From contig NZ_JFBL01000006.1 of the NCBI RefSeq assembly GCF_000597725.1, positions 85,622 to 149,621 on the forward strand: DNA of 64,000 nt. Direction: 5' to 3'. Both the position numbers and the translations under genes were made by a program. Positions 49,314-57,926 of this stretch are shown in pieces. The notes beneath the pieces were generated by a model. It was not told the DNA's origin, searched no databases, and worked only from the letters and a program-made list of their open reading frames with translations. The DNA is from Sulfurospirillum arcachonense DSM 9755 (GTDB taxonomy: Bacteria; Campylobacterota; Campylobacteria; Campylobacterales; Sulfurospirillaceae). Position 1 is the stretch's first letter, and the number at the start of each line of letters is the position of its first letter.

Positions 49314-51458
49314 ATGAATACTGGTGCTTATAACTTAATGAAATATGTATTGGATATCGTTGAGAAGATAACTGATGCAAATATCACTATCAAAGGATTA
49401 GAAAAGATTCCAACAAAACATCCTATTTTGTTTGTGGCAAACCACTTTACAAGGATGGAAACTTTTATCATTCCTTATATTTTATATAAAAAAATGGATA
49501 TTGCAGTAAGAGCAGTTGCTGATGATAGCCTTTTTATTAGCTATTTTGGCGCCTTTTTAGACAAAATGGGTATAGTTCCTGTAGGTCATAAAGATAGAAA
49601 TAGCATTATCATCTCTGATTTACTTAGTGGTAAAAACAATTGGCTCATATTTCCTGAGGGCAATATGGTGAAAAATAAACGTATCATAAAAAGGCATGGT
49701 CACTACTTTAGTAAAAACTCTAAAGATATAATCACAAGAGTTCATTCTGGGGCTGCATTTTTTGCACTTCAAGCCCAAACTATAAGAGATGAATTCCAAA
49801 ATGCACCTGAGAGTGAAAAAGAAAAAATCAAAGAAAAATATAATATAGAAGATGATATTCTCTTGCGTGATGTCGTTATTGTTCCACTCAATATTAGCTA
49901 TATTCCTTTGCACCCTAAAGAAAATTTTATAGCAAAAACAGCAAGACAATTTGTAGCAGATATGTCCCCTAGAATCATGGAAGAGTTAAAAGTCGAAGGT
50001 GAATTATTACTTGATTCACAAATGATTATCAATGTAGGTAAACCAGAGTTTATGGAGCCTCATGTTCTTGGCAATGGTGGAGAAATTCAAAAATGTACTC
50101 GAGTAGACATTACAGATAAAATCATGCATCAAGTATATAAAAACATCACTTTTCAGTTTGACCACTTTTTTGCACTTATACTTGAAACATTCCCTCATGA
50201 AACTATAAGAAGGACTCATTTGACGCGTCTTTTATACTCTCTTATAGATAAGTTAAAACACCTAGATTATCATTTTGATGAAAACTTACTCTGTGGTTAT
50301 CTAAACCTTATCGCAGATGAGATTTATCAACCTTTTGAAGATGCAGTTGAGTTGGCTTTAAATCAAAAAGTTATATCAGAAATAAAAACAAAAAATTTTG
50401 ATGGATATAAAATCAATAAAAATGAGCTCAATAATTTGGGTGACTTTCACATGATACGCCTTGATAATACATTTAAAGTTCTTATCAATGAACTCCAACT
50501 TTACGACACTTTTAGAAAAGAAGCACAACCCTATATAGAAAAGGATGAATCAACACTTTCAAATGAACTTTTTATGCATATGATTAAAGATGAAGAGATT
50601 CGATTTGAAATGGATTATGAAAAATTTAAAAACAGCGAAGGAGTAAAAGATAAAGATGTAGGTAAACCTTACTTTTTAGATGCCTGTAAAAGTGGTTTTT
50701 GTGGCAATAGAATAGGAGTTGTGTTTTCTCATGGGTACTCTTCTTCGCCAGCCGAAGTAAGAGAAGCTTCTGAGTTTTTACAAAACTATGGTATTGATGT
50801 GTATGCTCTTAGACTCAATGGTCATGGAACAGCTCCTGAGAATATGAAAGAGTGTGACTGGGAAGACTGGTATGGAGCATTTAGTAAAGCCTATGCAATT
50901 TTATCTTTAAGATGTGAACATATCTTTTTGACTGGATTTTCTACAGGAGGTCTTTTAGCCCTTTTAGCTGCTTCAAGAAAAAAATCTAAAATAGATGGTG
51001 TAATTTGCATCAATGCAGCTTTAAAACTTAATGATATAAGAATGAATTATATACTTCCAGCAGTTACATTTTGGAATGATTTAGTAAGTGGTGTTTTACA
51101 AAAAGAGTTTGTCGAAAACAAACCTGCATATCCAAAATTTAACTATGAAAAGTACTATTTAAAATCGATTAAAGAGTTAAATAAACTTATGGATATAACA
51201 AATGATGATTTGCCAAAAATAAAGCTTCCAGCACTCATTATTCAAGCTACTCATGATCCAGTTGTAAACCCAGATGCTGCACAAACCATACTTTCAGATA
51301 TAAATTCTAGCTATAAATCTCTAATATATTTAGATTTAGATAAACATGTTATAGTACAAGGAGAAGGAAAGGAACTTCTTTTTAATGAAATTCTATCTTT
51401 TATCAAAAAAAATCGTGACATAGTTGATTGGAATAATAGTATAAAACAATCAAAATAA
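49314..51458 (+). CDS. Fusion: PlsC-type acyltransferase + alpha/beta hydrolase (lipase/esterase)
   Basis: A 714-residue two-domain protein. The N-terminal domain (about 1-290) resembles lysophosphatidate acyltransferases: FVANHFTRMET around His44, with Glu49 where the family's HX4D has Asp, and a clear IFPEGN motif (about 110). The C-terminal domain (about 465-714) is an alpha/beta hydrolase: GVVFSHGYSSSP (oxyanion loop), GFSTGG with Ser543, Asp648 in THDPVV, His678 in KHVIV, like monoacylglycerol lipases. The ATG at 49314, with AAGGTAAGG upstream and 4 bases after fadE, is preferred to one at 49266 inside fadE. As the fifth gene of the fad operon it may release or re-esterify fatty acids; that is inference. 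Confidence 0.88.
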   Translation: MNTGAYNLMKYVLDIVEKITDANITIKGLEKIPTKHPILFVANHFTRMETFIIPYILYKKMDIAVRAVADDSLFISYFGAFLDKMGIVPVGHKDRNSIIISDLLSGKNNWLIFPEGNMVKNKRIIKRHGHYFSKNSKDIITRVHSGAAFFALQAQTIRDEFQNAPESEKEKIKEKYNIEDDILLRDVVIVPLNISYIPLHPKENFIAKTARQFVADMSPRIMEELKVEGELLLDSQMIINVGKPEFMEPHVLGNGGEIQKCTRVDITDKIMHQVYKNITFQFDHFFALILETFPHETIRRTHLTRLLYSLIDKLKHLDYHFDENLLCGYLNLIADEIYQPFEDAVELALNQKVISEIKTKNFDGYKINKNELNNLGDFHMIRLDNTFKVLINELQLYDTFRKEAQPYIEKDESTLSNELFMHMIKDEEIRFEMDYEKFKNSEGVKDKDVGKPYFLDACKSGFCGNRIGVVFSHGYSSSPAEVREASEFLQNYGIDVYALRLNGHGTAPENMKECDWEDWYGAFSKAYAILSLRCEHIFLTGFSTGGLLALLAASRKKSKIDGVICINAALKLNDIRMNYILPAVTFWNDLVSGVLQKEFVENKPAYPKFNYEKYYLKSIKELNKLMDITNDDLPKIKLPALIIQATHDPVVNPDAAQTILSDINSSYKSLIYLDLDKHVIVQGEGKELLFNEILSFIKKNRDIVDWNNSIKQSK

Positions 51459-51472
51459 ACTTTTTTATACAA

Positions 51473-53383
51473 TCATCTTGGAATAACAATGCTAAAACAC
51501 GCTCCTTCTTTCATATTGTAAACTGATAATTTTCCTTTCATATGTTTTTCTATGACTATTTTACTCATATAAAGGCCTAATCCTGCTCCATCTAATTCAT
51601 TTTTGGTCGTAAAATATGGGTTAAAAATATCATTTAAAATAGCTTCTTTTATACCACCTGCATTATCACAGACTTCTATGAGTATATTGTTTGTATCTTC
51701 TTTAGTTGATAGAACGATTATTTTTTTCTCTTTTTGATTTGCTATTAAAGCTTCTTTTGCATTATTTATCAAATTAAGTAAAACTTGCATTAACTGTTGT
51801 TTATGAGTAGCAATAGAAAGATCACATTGATGATCAGTGATTAACTTTATATCATTACTTTTAAGGTTTAAATTTATAATATCTTTTGTGTCTTCTACAA
51901 GAGTTTTAATCAAAATTTCTTCTTTTTCTTTTGTAGAACTAAAATAATTTTTAAAATTATTTATTATTTGAGAAAGACTTGAAGATTCGTTTTTAATAGA
52001 ATTGAGATTTTCAGTAAAACTTTCATCTTCTAAACAATCTAATTCTTTATCTAGTAAAATATTATCTGCACTCATAGAAATTACACTCAAAGGTTGTCTC
52101 CATTGATGTGCAATCATATTTAACATCTCACCCATAGCAACATTACGTGATTGAGCAACCATAATTTCATCTTTTCGTTGCAATTCTTCTGTTGAAACAT
52201 GTACAAGGTGTGATAATGCTTGGATTGTTGTGCTTACATTTTTTAGAGTCTTAAAAGTAATCTCTTTAGTATTGCAAACATCTAATTCACTCAAAACTAA
52301 AATAGTCGTACTTTGATTTAGTAACTCCTTATATCCTTTCGTGCTAAAAAACTCACCATTAGTATAAAAACCACTTGTAGGTGCTATTTGATTATAAATA
52401 ATCGTTTCATTTTCGATTTGTTCAGGCATAAATCTTCTTCTTGCCATACAAGAATAGATAAATATACTCTCAACTGGCTGATTATAAAGTTTATCAATAT
52501 GAGATTGTGTTTTCCCAAGTATTTCATTGGCATTTCCATAACCAAATCTCACTTCATCCATATCCTGAAGATTTCCTGCAAAAAGCAAAGAACCATCATC
52601 ATTTTTACCAATTACTGCTCTGGCAATTTGTATACCATTTTTTTCTAAAATCAAAGGAAATTCAATACCAATATTTGGTAACTGTTCACTTATATCATCT
52701 CCTAGATAGTAACCATAAGTTTCTACTGCTGTTTTGTTATCTATCGTATAAACTCTGTTTTTATCTGCCTTTGTAATTTTGAGTTTTTGCCCAATGGGAA
52801 GCCAGTTAAAACTATAATCTGTCATTACTTTTAAATCAGAATTGCTTAAAGATACTCCTACAACTCCATTGGTGTAGATTGTATCTTTTGTAAAAACATA
52901 TGTTTTTGTAAATGTTGCATTATCTCCGGCAAGTCCACCAGCTACAATAATTTCATTATTGATTGAGCTTATACCGTTGAGATACTCTTCACCATTGCCT
53001 AAAAGACCATCGATAAAAGATATGATTACCTTACTATCTTCTTCAATAATATTTGTTGCTAAATCCTGTCCAGCTTGAAAATAGTTTTCAAACTCATTAG
53101 AGATATATGTTTTTAAGGATGTATTTTCAAATGTAGTAAAACTTATAACTGTAGTATCTATAGATACTTGACCATCTTTGATTTCGCCATCTGTCGTTGC
53201 ACCTACTAAAGAAGCTAAGGGGAAATTTTCTAAAAAAAAGGTTGTTAAATCCTTGATAAAATCAAAATCATTTTTACCTGAAAAAACTTGAATTAAAAGC
53301 TTTGAAGAATCACTAATACTTTCTTCTTCTAGAAAACTACTAAGACTCTCAGGGGAAGTATAATAAGCATTTATTGTTTTCAT
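51473..53383 (-). CDS. FIST-domain sensor histidine kinase
   Basis: Soluble-looking kinase (636 aa). The N-terminal ~380 residues are FIST_N plus FIST_C (GATTDGEI, IVAGGLAGDNATFTKTYVF; YSCMARRRFMP), a ligand-sensing unit thought to bind small molecules such as amino acids. It is followed by a short coiled region and a kinase core with the Campylobacterota H-box GEMLNMIAHQWRQPLSVIS (about 418-436) and an HATPase domain (LLNLINNAKEALI; DNAGGIKEAI; GAGLGLYMSKI). No membrane helix or receiver domain is seen and no response regulator is adjacent. It is convergent with the fad operon, 14 bases from the acyltransferase fusion gene. Confidence 0.9.
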   Translation of the reverse strand: MKTINAYYTSPESLSSFLEEESISDSSKLLIQVFSGKNDFDFIKDLTTFFLENFPLASLVGATTDGEIKDGQVSIDTTVISFTTFENTSLKTYISNEFENYFQAGQDLATNIIEEDSKVIISFIDGLLGNGEEYLNGISSINNEIIVAGGLAGDNATFTKTYVFTKDTIYTNGVVGVSLSNSDLKVMTDYSFNWLPIGQKLKITKADKNRVYTIDNKTAVETYGYYLGDDISEQLPNIGIEFPLILEKNGIQIARAVIGKNDDGSLLFAGNLQDMDEVRFGYGNANEILGKTQSHIDKLYNQPVESIFIYSCMARRRFMPEQIENETIIYNQIAPTSGFYTNGEFFSTKGYKELLNQSTTILVLSELDVCNTKEITFKTLKNVSTTIQALSHLVHVSTEELQRKDEIMVAQSRNVAMGEMLNMIAHQWRQPLSVISMSADNILLDKELDCLEDESFTENLNSIKNESSSLSQIINNFKNYFSSTKEKEEILIKTLVEDTKDIINLNLKSNDIKLITDHQCDLSIATHKQQLMQVLLNLINNAKEALIANQKEKKIIVLSTKEDTNNILIEVCDNAGGIKEAILNDIFNPYFTTKNELDGAGLGLYMSKIVIEKHMKGKLSVYNMKEGACFSIVIPR

Positions 53384-53527
53384 GAATACTCCTTGTATAG
53401 ATGATACTTAATACATTATTAATTAAAGTTAAAATTTTTTATTAATAAATAATTAAAAAATAATTATGTCCAAAATCTAAACAAAATATATAATTAAGAA
53501 CTAATCTTCCCCCTAGGATTTATAATA

Positions 53528-54373
53528 TCAAAGTTCAATAATAGTTAGTTTATTACCTAACATTTGTGGTAAATACAGCTTATTGGATTTCTCATCAATC
53601 CAAAAATCAGCAGATCCCATAAATGGAGTAAGCTTTAGAACAGACTCTTCTTTTGTTTTTAAATCATATAGCCTAACAATCCCTGATTTTTTAAAGCTCA
53701 CCCAGTCACTCACATAAATTTTATTTTTCACCTTTTGAACTCCATCTAATATACCCTCAAAAGTCGAAAGTTCAGTTATTTGGTTATGATTTTTTATATC
53801 TATTTTGTATAAACGTCCTTTCCCATCTAACATACTTTCTTTTTTACTTCCAAGTTTTACAGCATATAATATACCATGGTCATAATTAAGCCCATTGGCT
53901 ACAGAAAAATCAACTACTTTTTTATAGCTTTTATTTTCGATGTCAACTTCATATATTGCCCCAACATCTGTCGCACTGACAAAAAAACTATGGTTATCTT
54001 TTATGGATATGTCATTTAAAAAACCAACATTATCAAATTTTAAAGAGAAGACCTCTTTTTTTGTTTTTCTATCAAACCCTTTTACACTATCTATATCTGT
54101 CACAAAGAGTGTGTTTTTAATGATTCCCATACCTTTTGGAGCATCTAGTCCATCGATAAAATGTAACTCTTTTATCTTACCATTTAAATCTAGTTTTGAA
54201 ATGAATCCATCACCATCTTTTGCTGTTGCATTTAACTCTTTACCTACATTGCTCACATATACATCTTGATTTTTTACAATCACACTCTCTGGTGAACTAA
54301 AGCCATCAATAGTAACACTATTTGCAAAACCAATTGTTGCTACTGCAAATACACATAAAATAGATTTTTTCAT
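53528..54373 (-). CDS. Exported beta-propeller-like (SMP-30/NHL-type) protein
   Basis: Protein of 281 aa with a signal peptide (MKKSILCVFAVATIGFANS) and six or so repeated segments of the pattern VYVSN, LFVTDID, FFVSATD, LYAVK, IYVSDW, LYLPQM, typical of an SMP-30/gluconolactonase-like or NHL beta propeller. It is probably periplasmic. Metal-binding residues of true gluconolactonases cannot be assigned by eye. It follows the AraC gene on the same strand with a 67-base gap that may hold its own promoter. Function unknown. Confidence 0.75.
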   Translation of the reverse strand: MKKSILCVFAVATIGFANSVTIDGFSSPESVIVKNQDVYVSNVGKELNATAKDGDGFISKLDLNGKIKELHFIDGLDAPKGMGIIKNTLFVTDIDSVKGFDRKTKKEVFSLKFDNVGFLNDISIKDNHSFFVSATDVGAIYEVDIENKSYKKVVDFSVANGLNYDHGILYAVKLGSKKESMLDGKGRLYKIDIKNHNQITELSTFEGILDGVQKVKNKIYVSDWVSFKKSGIVRLYDLKTKEESVLKLTPFMGSADFWIDEKSNKLYLPQMLGNKLTIIEL

Positions 54374-54440
54374 ATACTTTCCTTATTGTTTTTAAAAGTA
54401 TATCAATTACTATTAGGATTTGTTTATCTGTAAGGATTTA

Positions 54441-55286
54441 TTATTTATCTATAAAGCTAGGATTGTTTCCAAACTCTTTGGTATAAAGTCTGGTAAAATG
54501 AGCATGAGTTTTAAACCCAACAGTATGAGCGGCTAGTCCAACTTCATAACCCAATTCTTGAATAAGAAACTTGCCCTTCTCTAATCTTTTTTTCAAAATC
54601 CATTTCATAGGAGTTTCTTTATATATAGCCTTAAATTCATTTTTAAAAGCACTAAGACTTCTACCACTTAGTTTAGCATACTCTGCTATTGTCAAATCTT
54701 TTTCATAATTATTTTCCATAAAACTTTTCAAATCACTTTTGTCTAAAATAGAAGTTTGAAAAAACCTTATGATATTTTGTCTGGCTTTACTACCTAAAAG
54801 CAACAACATCAGCTCTTTTAGTTTTAAAGTAAGAAGTTCATCTGTGAAAGTAGGTTTATTATCTAAATAGAGTTTTAAAGAGTCTACACTATTTTGTAAA
54901 AATGAATCCACTTTGAATTTTAATAGATTTTGTGTGTTATGTATCTTATTAGAGTTAAATTTAAAAGGAAGTTCTGAAATAAGTTGTTTAGTAAGCTGTT
55001 GTTCAAAAAAAATCAACAAACACATATACTCTTCATCCCCAACTACTTCACTCATAACATATTCACCTTTAGTTATCAAAAATGCTTCCCCTGCTTTTAT
55101 CTCAACATCTCCATCTTTTGTATGTAATACCTTTGTACCTTTATAAACGATATTTAGAAGATTACAAGGGATAATAGAAGTGTTTTTATAAGTAGTTTCT
55201 AAGGTGCAAAACTTTGCTAAGGTAATACCTTTGCTGATTATAGTATCGTTTGCATGATGATTTTTTAAATACTCTATAGCGTTCAT
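54441..55286 (-). CDS. AraC-family transcriptional regulator
   Basis: Protein of 281 aa. The C-terminal ~100 residues carry the double helix-turn-helix of AraC/XylS (AEYAKLSGRSLSAFKNEFKAIY, then EVGLAAHTVGFKTHAHFTRLYTKEFG); the N-terminal part (about 1-150) looks like a cupin-type sensing domain of the ExsA-like group (HTKDGDVEIKAGEAFLITKGE). It may control the propeller-protein gene immediately downstream or the divergent-flanking iron locus; the sequence does not decide. ATG at 55286 has GAGGTAAATA upstream. Confidence 0.88.
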   Translation of the reverse strand: MNAIEYLKNHHANDTIISKGITLAKFCTLETTYKNTSIIPCNLLNIVYKGTKVLHTKDGDVEIKAGEAFLITKGEYVMSEVVGDEEYMCLLIFFEQQLTKQLISELPFKFNSNKIHNTQNLLKFKVDSFLQNSVDSLKLYLDNKPTFTDELLTLKLKELMLLLLGSKARQNIIRFFQTSILDKSDLKSFMENNYEKDLTIAEYAKLSGRSLSAFKNEFKAIYKETPMKWILKKRLEKGKFLIQELGYEVGLAAHTVGFKTHAHFTRLYTKEFGNNPSFIDK

Positions 55287-55402
55287 ATTTACCTCATATA
55301 AAAAAGTGTCAAGTATAAACTCTCAACTTTTTGACTTCTTTTACCACGTAATTCTAACAAAATATTCTTTACATGTAGACAGAATTTGATTAATAAAGTA
55401 CC

Positions 55403-55789
55403 CTACTCTTTTTTTGTTACCAAAGAAAGATTATTTAAATCATATTTTTGAAGAGTATCCAAAACTTTTACTACTCTTTCATAAACAACACCTTTATCAA
55501 TTCTTACGATGATATTGTGTTTCTTCTCATGAATCTCATTTAGTTTTGCATCCAATTGCTCAAAAGTGACTTCTTTTCCATAAATAGCTACTTTTTCTTT
55601 ATTGATTTCAATAGATATTTCTTTGGGTTGTATTTCTAATTCTTGAGCTGATGATGTAGGTAAGTCAAGAACTAATGCTAACTCCTCTTTTTTAAAAACA
55701 GAAGATACTATAAAAAATATCAACAATATAAAAACAACATCAATTAAAGGTGTTATATCAGGGGTAATTATCTCTCTTCTAACTCTCAT
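55403..55789 (-). CDS. exbD: Biopolymer transport protein ExbD
   Basis: Small inner-membrane protein (128 aa) of the TonB-ExbB-ExbD energy-transducing complex. The N-terminal helix ITPLIDVVFILLIFFIVSSVF contains the essential Asp (about residue 17) of the proton pathway. A periplasmic ExbD domain follows (LNEIHEKKHNIIVRIDKGVVYERVV). It overlaps exbB by 4 bases (ATGA). The next 116 bases towards the AraC gene hold no recognised signal except one TACATGTA. Confidence 0.94.
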   Translation of the reverse strand: MRVRREIITPDITPLIDVVFILLIFFIVSSVFKKEELALVLDLPTSSAQELEIQPKEISIEINKEKVAIYGKEVTFEQLDAKLNEIHEKKHNIIVRIDKGVVYERVVKVLDTLQKYDLNNLSLVTKKE

Positions 55790-56298
55790 AATTTAGCTAT
55801 AACTCTCTCTTCTATTGTATGCTCCAATCTATCTATGAAACCTATGAGATAGTTATAACCTACATAGTGAGGTATTGCTACAATAAGTCCAGCCACAGTA
55901 GTGATAAGAGCAATTGAAATGCCTGTTGAAAATATAGTAGGATCCCCTAATCCAGCTTTTGAAATAGAATCAAAAGAGTTTAAAACACCCACAACAGTCC
56001 CTAGCAATCCTATTAGTGGGGCAGTAGATGCTATTATCTTTACTGTATTTAATCCACTTTCTAGCTTATGGACATATTTATCTAAAGCATTTTGAAAAGT
56101 TTTATTTTCATACTTATCATTATAACTCTTAACCATCTTTATAATATTTTGTGCGACTGACTCTTTATTGAACTTCGCGACTGTTATGATGACTAACTTC
56201 CAAAGCATTATTGAATAACCTATAACATTTAAAGCAATTAAAATATAGACTATTATGCCACCTCTATTTATATACTCTAGTAACTCAACCATTATCAT
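55786..56298 (-). CDS. exbB: MotA/TolQ/ExbB proton channel family protein ExbB
   Basis: Inner-membrane proton-channel subunit (170 aa) with three helices. ASTAPLIGLLGTVVGVLNSFDSIS and the GISIALITTVAGLIVAIPHYVGYNYL segment are the conserved MotA/TolQ/ExbB region. It is short compared with E. coli ExbB (244), but this length is common in TonB clusters of this phylum. The ATG at 56298 (AGAGGAG five bases upstream) is preferred to the one at 56292. It lies 10 bases after tonB. Confidence 0.94.
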   Translation of the reverse strand: MIMVELLEYINRGGIIVYILIALNVIGYSIMLWKLVIITVAKFNKESVAQNIIKMVKSYNDKYENKTFQNALDKYVHKLESGLNTVKIIASTAPLIGLLGTVVGVLNSFDSISKAGLGDPTIFSTGISIALITTVAGLIVAIPHYVGYNYLIGFIDRLEHTIEERVIAKL

Positions 56299-56308
56299 AT
56301 AATCTCCT

Positions 56309-57031
56309 CTATATATTCACTATTGAATATTTTATTGGTATTTCAATAGCCCATCTATTTTTTTCCAACTCATTTGGTATTGAATCAAACTTATTAATTT
56401 TTTTAAGTAACTTCACCGCAGCCATATTTAATCTTTTAAAAGAGCTACGATTTTTGATATTGACCCTCTTGATAGACCCGTCTTTTAAAATCTCAAAAGA
56501 TACTACTACCTCTCCTTGTTGCTTTAATCGCTTAGCTCTTTTAGGATATATCTTATTTTTTTCGATGAGATGTCTTAACCGCAAAAGATATTCATTTTCT
56601 ATCATATTTTTTGTTGCATTACTGACTACTAATCTCTTTTTAACAATAGGAGTAATTTTTCTTGTAACTGTTGGTGTTAGTTTAGGAGTAATTTTTTTAA
56701 TTACTTTTTGTACCTTCTCAACTCTCTTTATAGGTATTTTCTTTGTTTTTTTTACTATTTTTTTAGGTACTTTTCTTTTTGCTTTTTTTACAATCTTTTT
56801 GACTTTTTTAGTTTTAACAACTTTTTTAACTTCTTTTTTTATCTCTTTTTTGGGTTCTATTTTTTTATGCACTTTTTTTTGTAAGCTTACTTTTCTTACA
56901 GATATAGATGTAGCTGTATTTTTTTGTGCTACTACTGTTTTTTTATCTTCAAATTTAAAAAGAGTAAACAATGCAAAATGACCAAACAATATAAAAATAA
57001 ATGATAATAATAGTATGATTTTAGTAAACAT
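56309..57031 (-). CDS. tonB: Energy transducer TonB
   Basis: TonB-like protein (240 aa) that couples the ExbBD motor to outer-membrane receptors. It has an N-terminal membrane helix (KIILLLSFIFILFGHFALFTLF), a long Lys/Val/Ile-rich linker (about residues 45-130) in place of the usual Pro-rich one, and the TonB C-terminal domain with IYPKRAKRLKQQGEVVVSFEI and GSIKRVNIKNRSSF. It leads tonB-exbB-exbD. A Fur-box-like 19-mer lies 17 bases before the start, so iron repression is likely. Confidence 0.93.
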   Translation of the reverse strand: MFTKIILLLSFIFILFGHFALFTLFKFEDKKTVVAQKNTATSISVRKVSLQKKVHKKIEPKKEIKKEVKKVVKTKKVKKIVKKAKRKVPKKIVKKTKKIPIKRVEKVQKVIKKITPKLTPTVTRKITPIVKKRLVVSNATKNMIENEYLLRLRHLIEKNKIYPKRAKRLKQQGEVVVSFEILKDGSIKRVNIKNRSSFKRLNMAAVKLLKKINKFDSIPNELEKNRWAIEIPIKYSIVNI

Positions 57032-57047
57032 AATCGAATTCTACTTT

Positions 57048-57066
57048 AATAATGATAATAATTATC
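57048..57066 (-). promoter_or_regulatory. Fur box upstream of tonB
   Basis: The 19 bases match the classic Fur consensus GATAATGATAATCATTATC at 17 positions (differences at positions 1 and 13). The site lies between the response regulator stop codon and tonB, so it would overlap the tonB promoter. Predicts iron-dependent repression of tonB-exbB-exbD. Confidence 0.8.
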
Positions 57067-57795
57067 TTAATTAACTTTTACTTTATAACCTAATTCATAA
57101 ATATTTTCTATTAGGTTGGTTTTTAATTTGGTTTTTATCCTATATACTAAAGTACGCAGTTTTCCTACATCATAATAGTTTTCTCTCCAAATAAAATTAC
57201 TTATCTGCTCAAAACTAATAGGCTCTCCAGGAGTTTGCGTCAATATATCAAAGAGTTTTGTTTCATTGCCTGTAAGCTTTATTGGTATATTGTCTTTATA
57301 TAAAATTTTTTTCGCTCGATTAAAACTAAACCCATCTATAAACATTAGCTGTTTTTCAACAAAAGTTTTTTCAATTACATCTGTATTTTTAAAAAAATAA
57401 TTATGTTTATACAAAGCTATATCAATAGTAACTTTTAATTCGTCATTTTTAATAGGTTTTATGAGATAACCATAAGGTTCACTAAGCATTGCACTTTTTA
57501 TAGTTTTACTATCACTACATGATGTAACAAAAACAATAGGAATCTTATAATAATTCCATATTTTTTTTGCTGCATCAACTCCTGTTTTTCTACCTTCTAG
57601 TTTTATATCCATCAAAATAATATCTGGTCTATTTTGGCTTGCATGTTCGACTGCTGCATCTGCACTTGTTTCTATACCTGTTACTTTATATCCATACTCT
57701 ATTAAAGTATCTTTCATCTTATTTGCAATAGATATCTGATCTTCAACAATCAGTATCAAAGTGTTATTTCTACATAAATTTGAAATTTTTCTCAA
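57067..57795 (-). CDS. Response regulator, receiver plus OmpR-type winged helix (TTG start)
   Basis: Response regulator of 242 aa. The receiver has Glu18/Asp19 (IVEDQ), the phosphoacceptor Asp in DIILMDIKL and Lys in YLIKPIK; the C-terminal winged helix (LTGNETKLFDILTQTPGEPISFEQI, then LRTLVYRIKTKL, YELGYKVKV) is OmpR-like. The first codon is TTG at 57795-57793, with AAAAGG seven bases upstream; no ATG precedes the receiver domain. It is an orphan: no kinase gene is adjacent. It is divergent from the TonB-dependent receptor and directly upstream of tonB, so it may control this locus. Confidence 0.88.
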   Translation of the reverse strand: MRKISNLCRNNTLILIVEDQISIANKMKDTLIEYGYKVTGIETSADAAVEHASQNRPDIILMDIKLEGRKTGVDAAKKIWNYYKIPIVFVTSCSDSKTIKSAMLSEPYGYLIKPIKNDELKVTIDIALYKHNYFFKNTDVIEKTFVEKQLMFIDGFSFNRAKKILYKDNIPIKLTGNETKLFDILTQTPGEPISFEQISNFIWRENYYDVGKLRTLVYRIKTKLKTNLIENIYELGYKVKVN

Positions 57796-57831
57796 AAAAT
57801 AGCCTTTTGTGATTTATCTGTTATTTTACTT

Positions 57832-57850
57832 GGTTATGATACTCACTATC
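57832..57850 (+). promoter_or_regulatory. Fur-box-like site upstream of the TonB-dependent receptor
   Basis: GGTTATGATACTCACTATC matches the 19-base Fur consensus at 15 positions. It lies in the divergent gap between the response regulator and the receptor gene and could repress both. Confidence 0.6.
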
Positions 57851-57872
57851 AAATTAAAACATGTTGAAATGA

Positions 57873-57895
57873 GTAAATAAATTTGTTTTATTTAC
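57873..57895. promoter_or_regulatory. Perfect inverted repeat upstream of the receptor gene
   Basis: GTAAATAAA and TTTATTTAC form a perfect 9-bp inverted repeat around TTTGT, 31 bases before the receptor ATG. It could be an operator for a second regulator or a leader hairpin; very A/T-rich sequence makes chance plausible. Confidence 0.4.
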
Positions 57896-57926
57896 TTTAA
57901 ATCGTCATATACATAAAAGGAAATTT

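Noticed and set aside
56454..56981. 175-residue open frame on the plus strand, antisense to tonB
   Set aside because: It is the complement of the Lys-rich tonB linker (poly-Phe/Thr); tonB is clearly the real gene.
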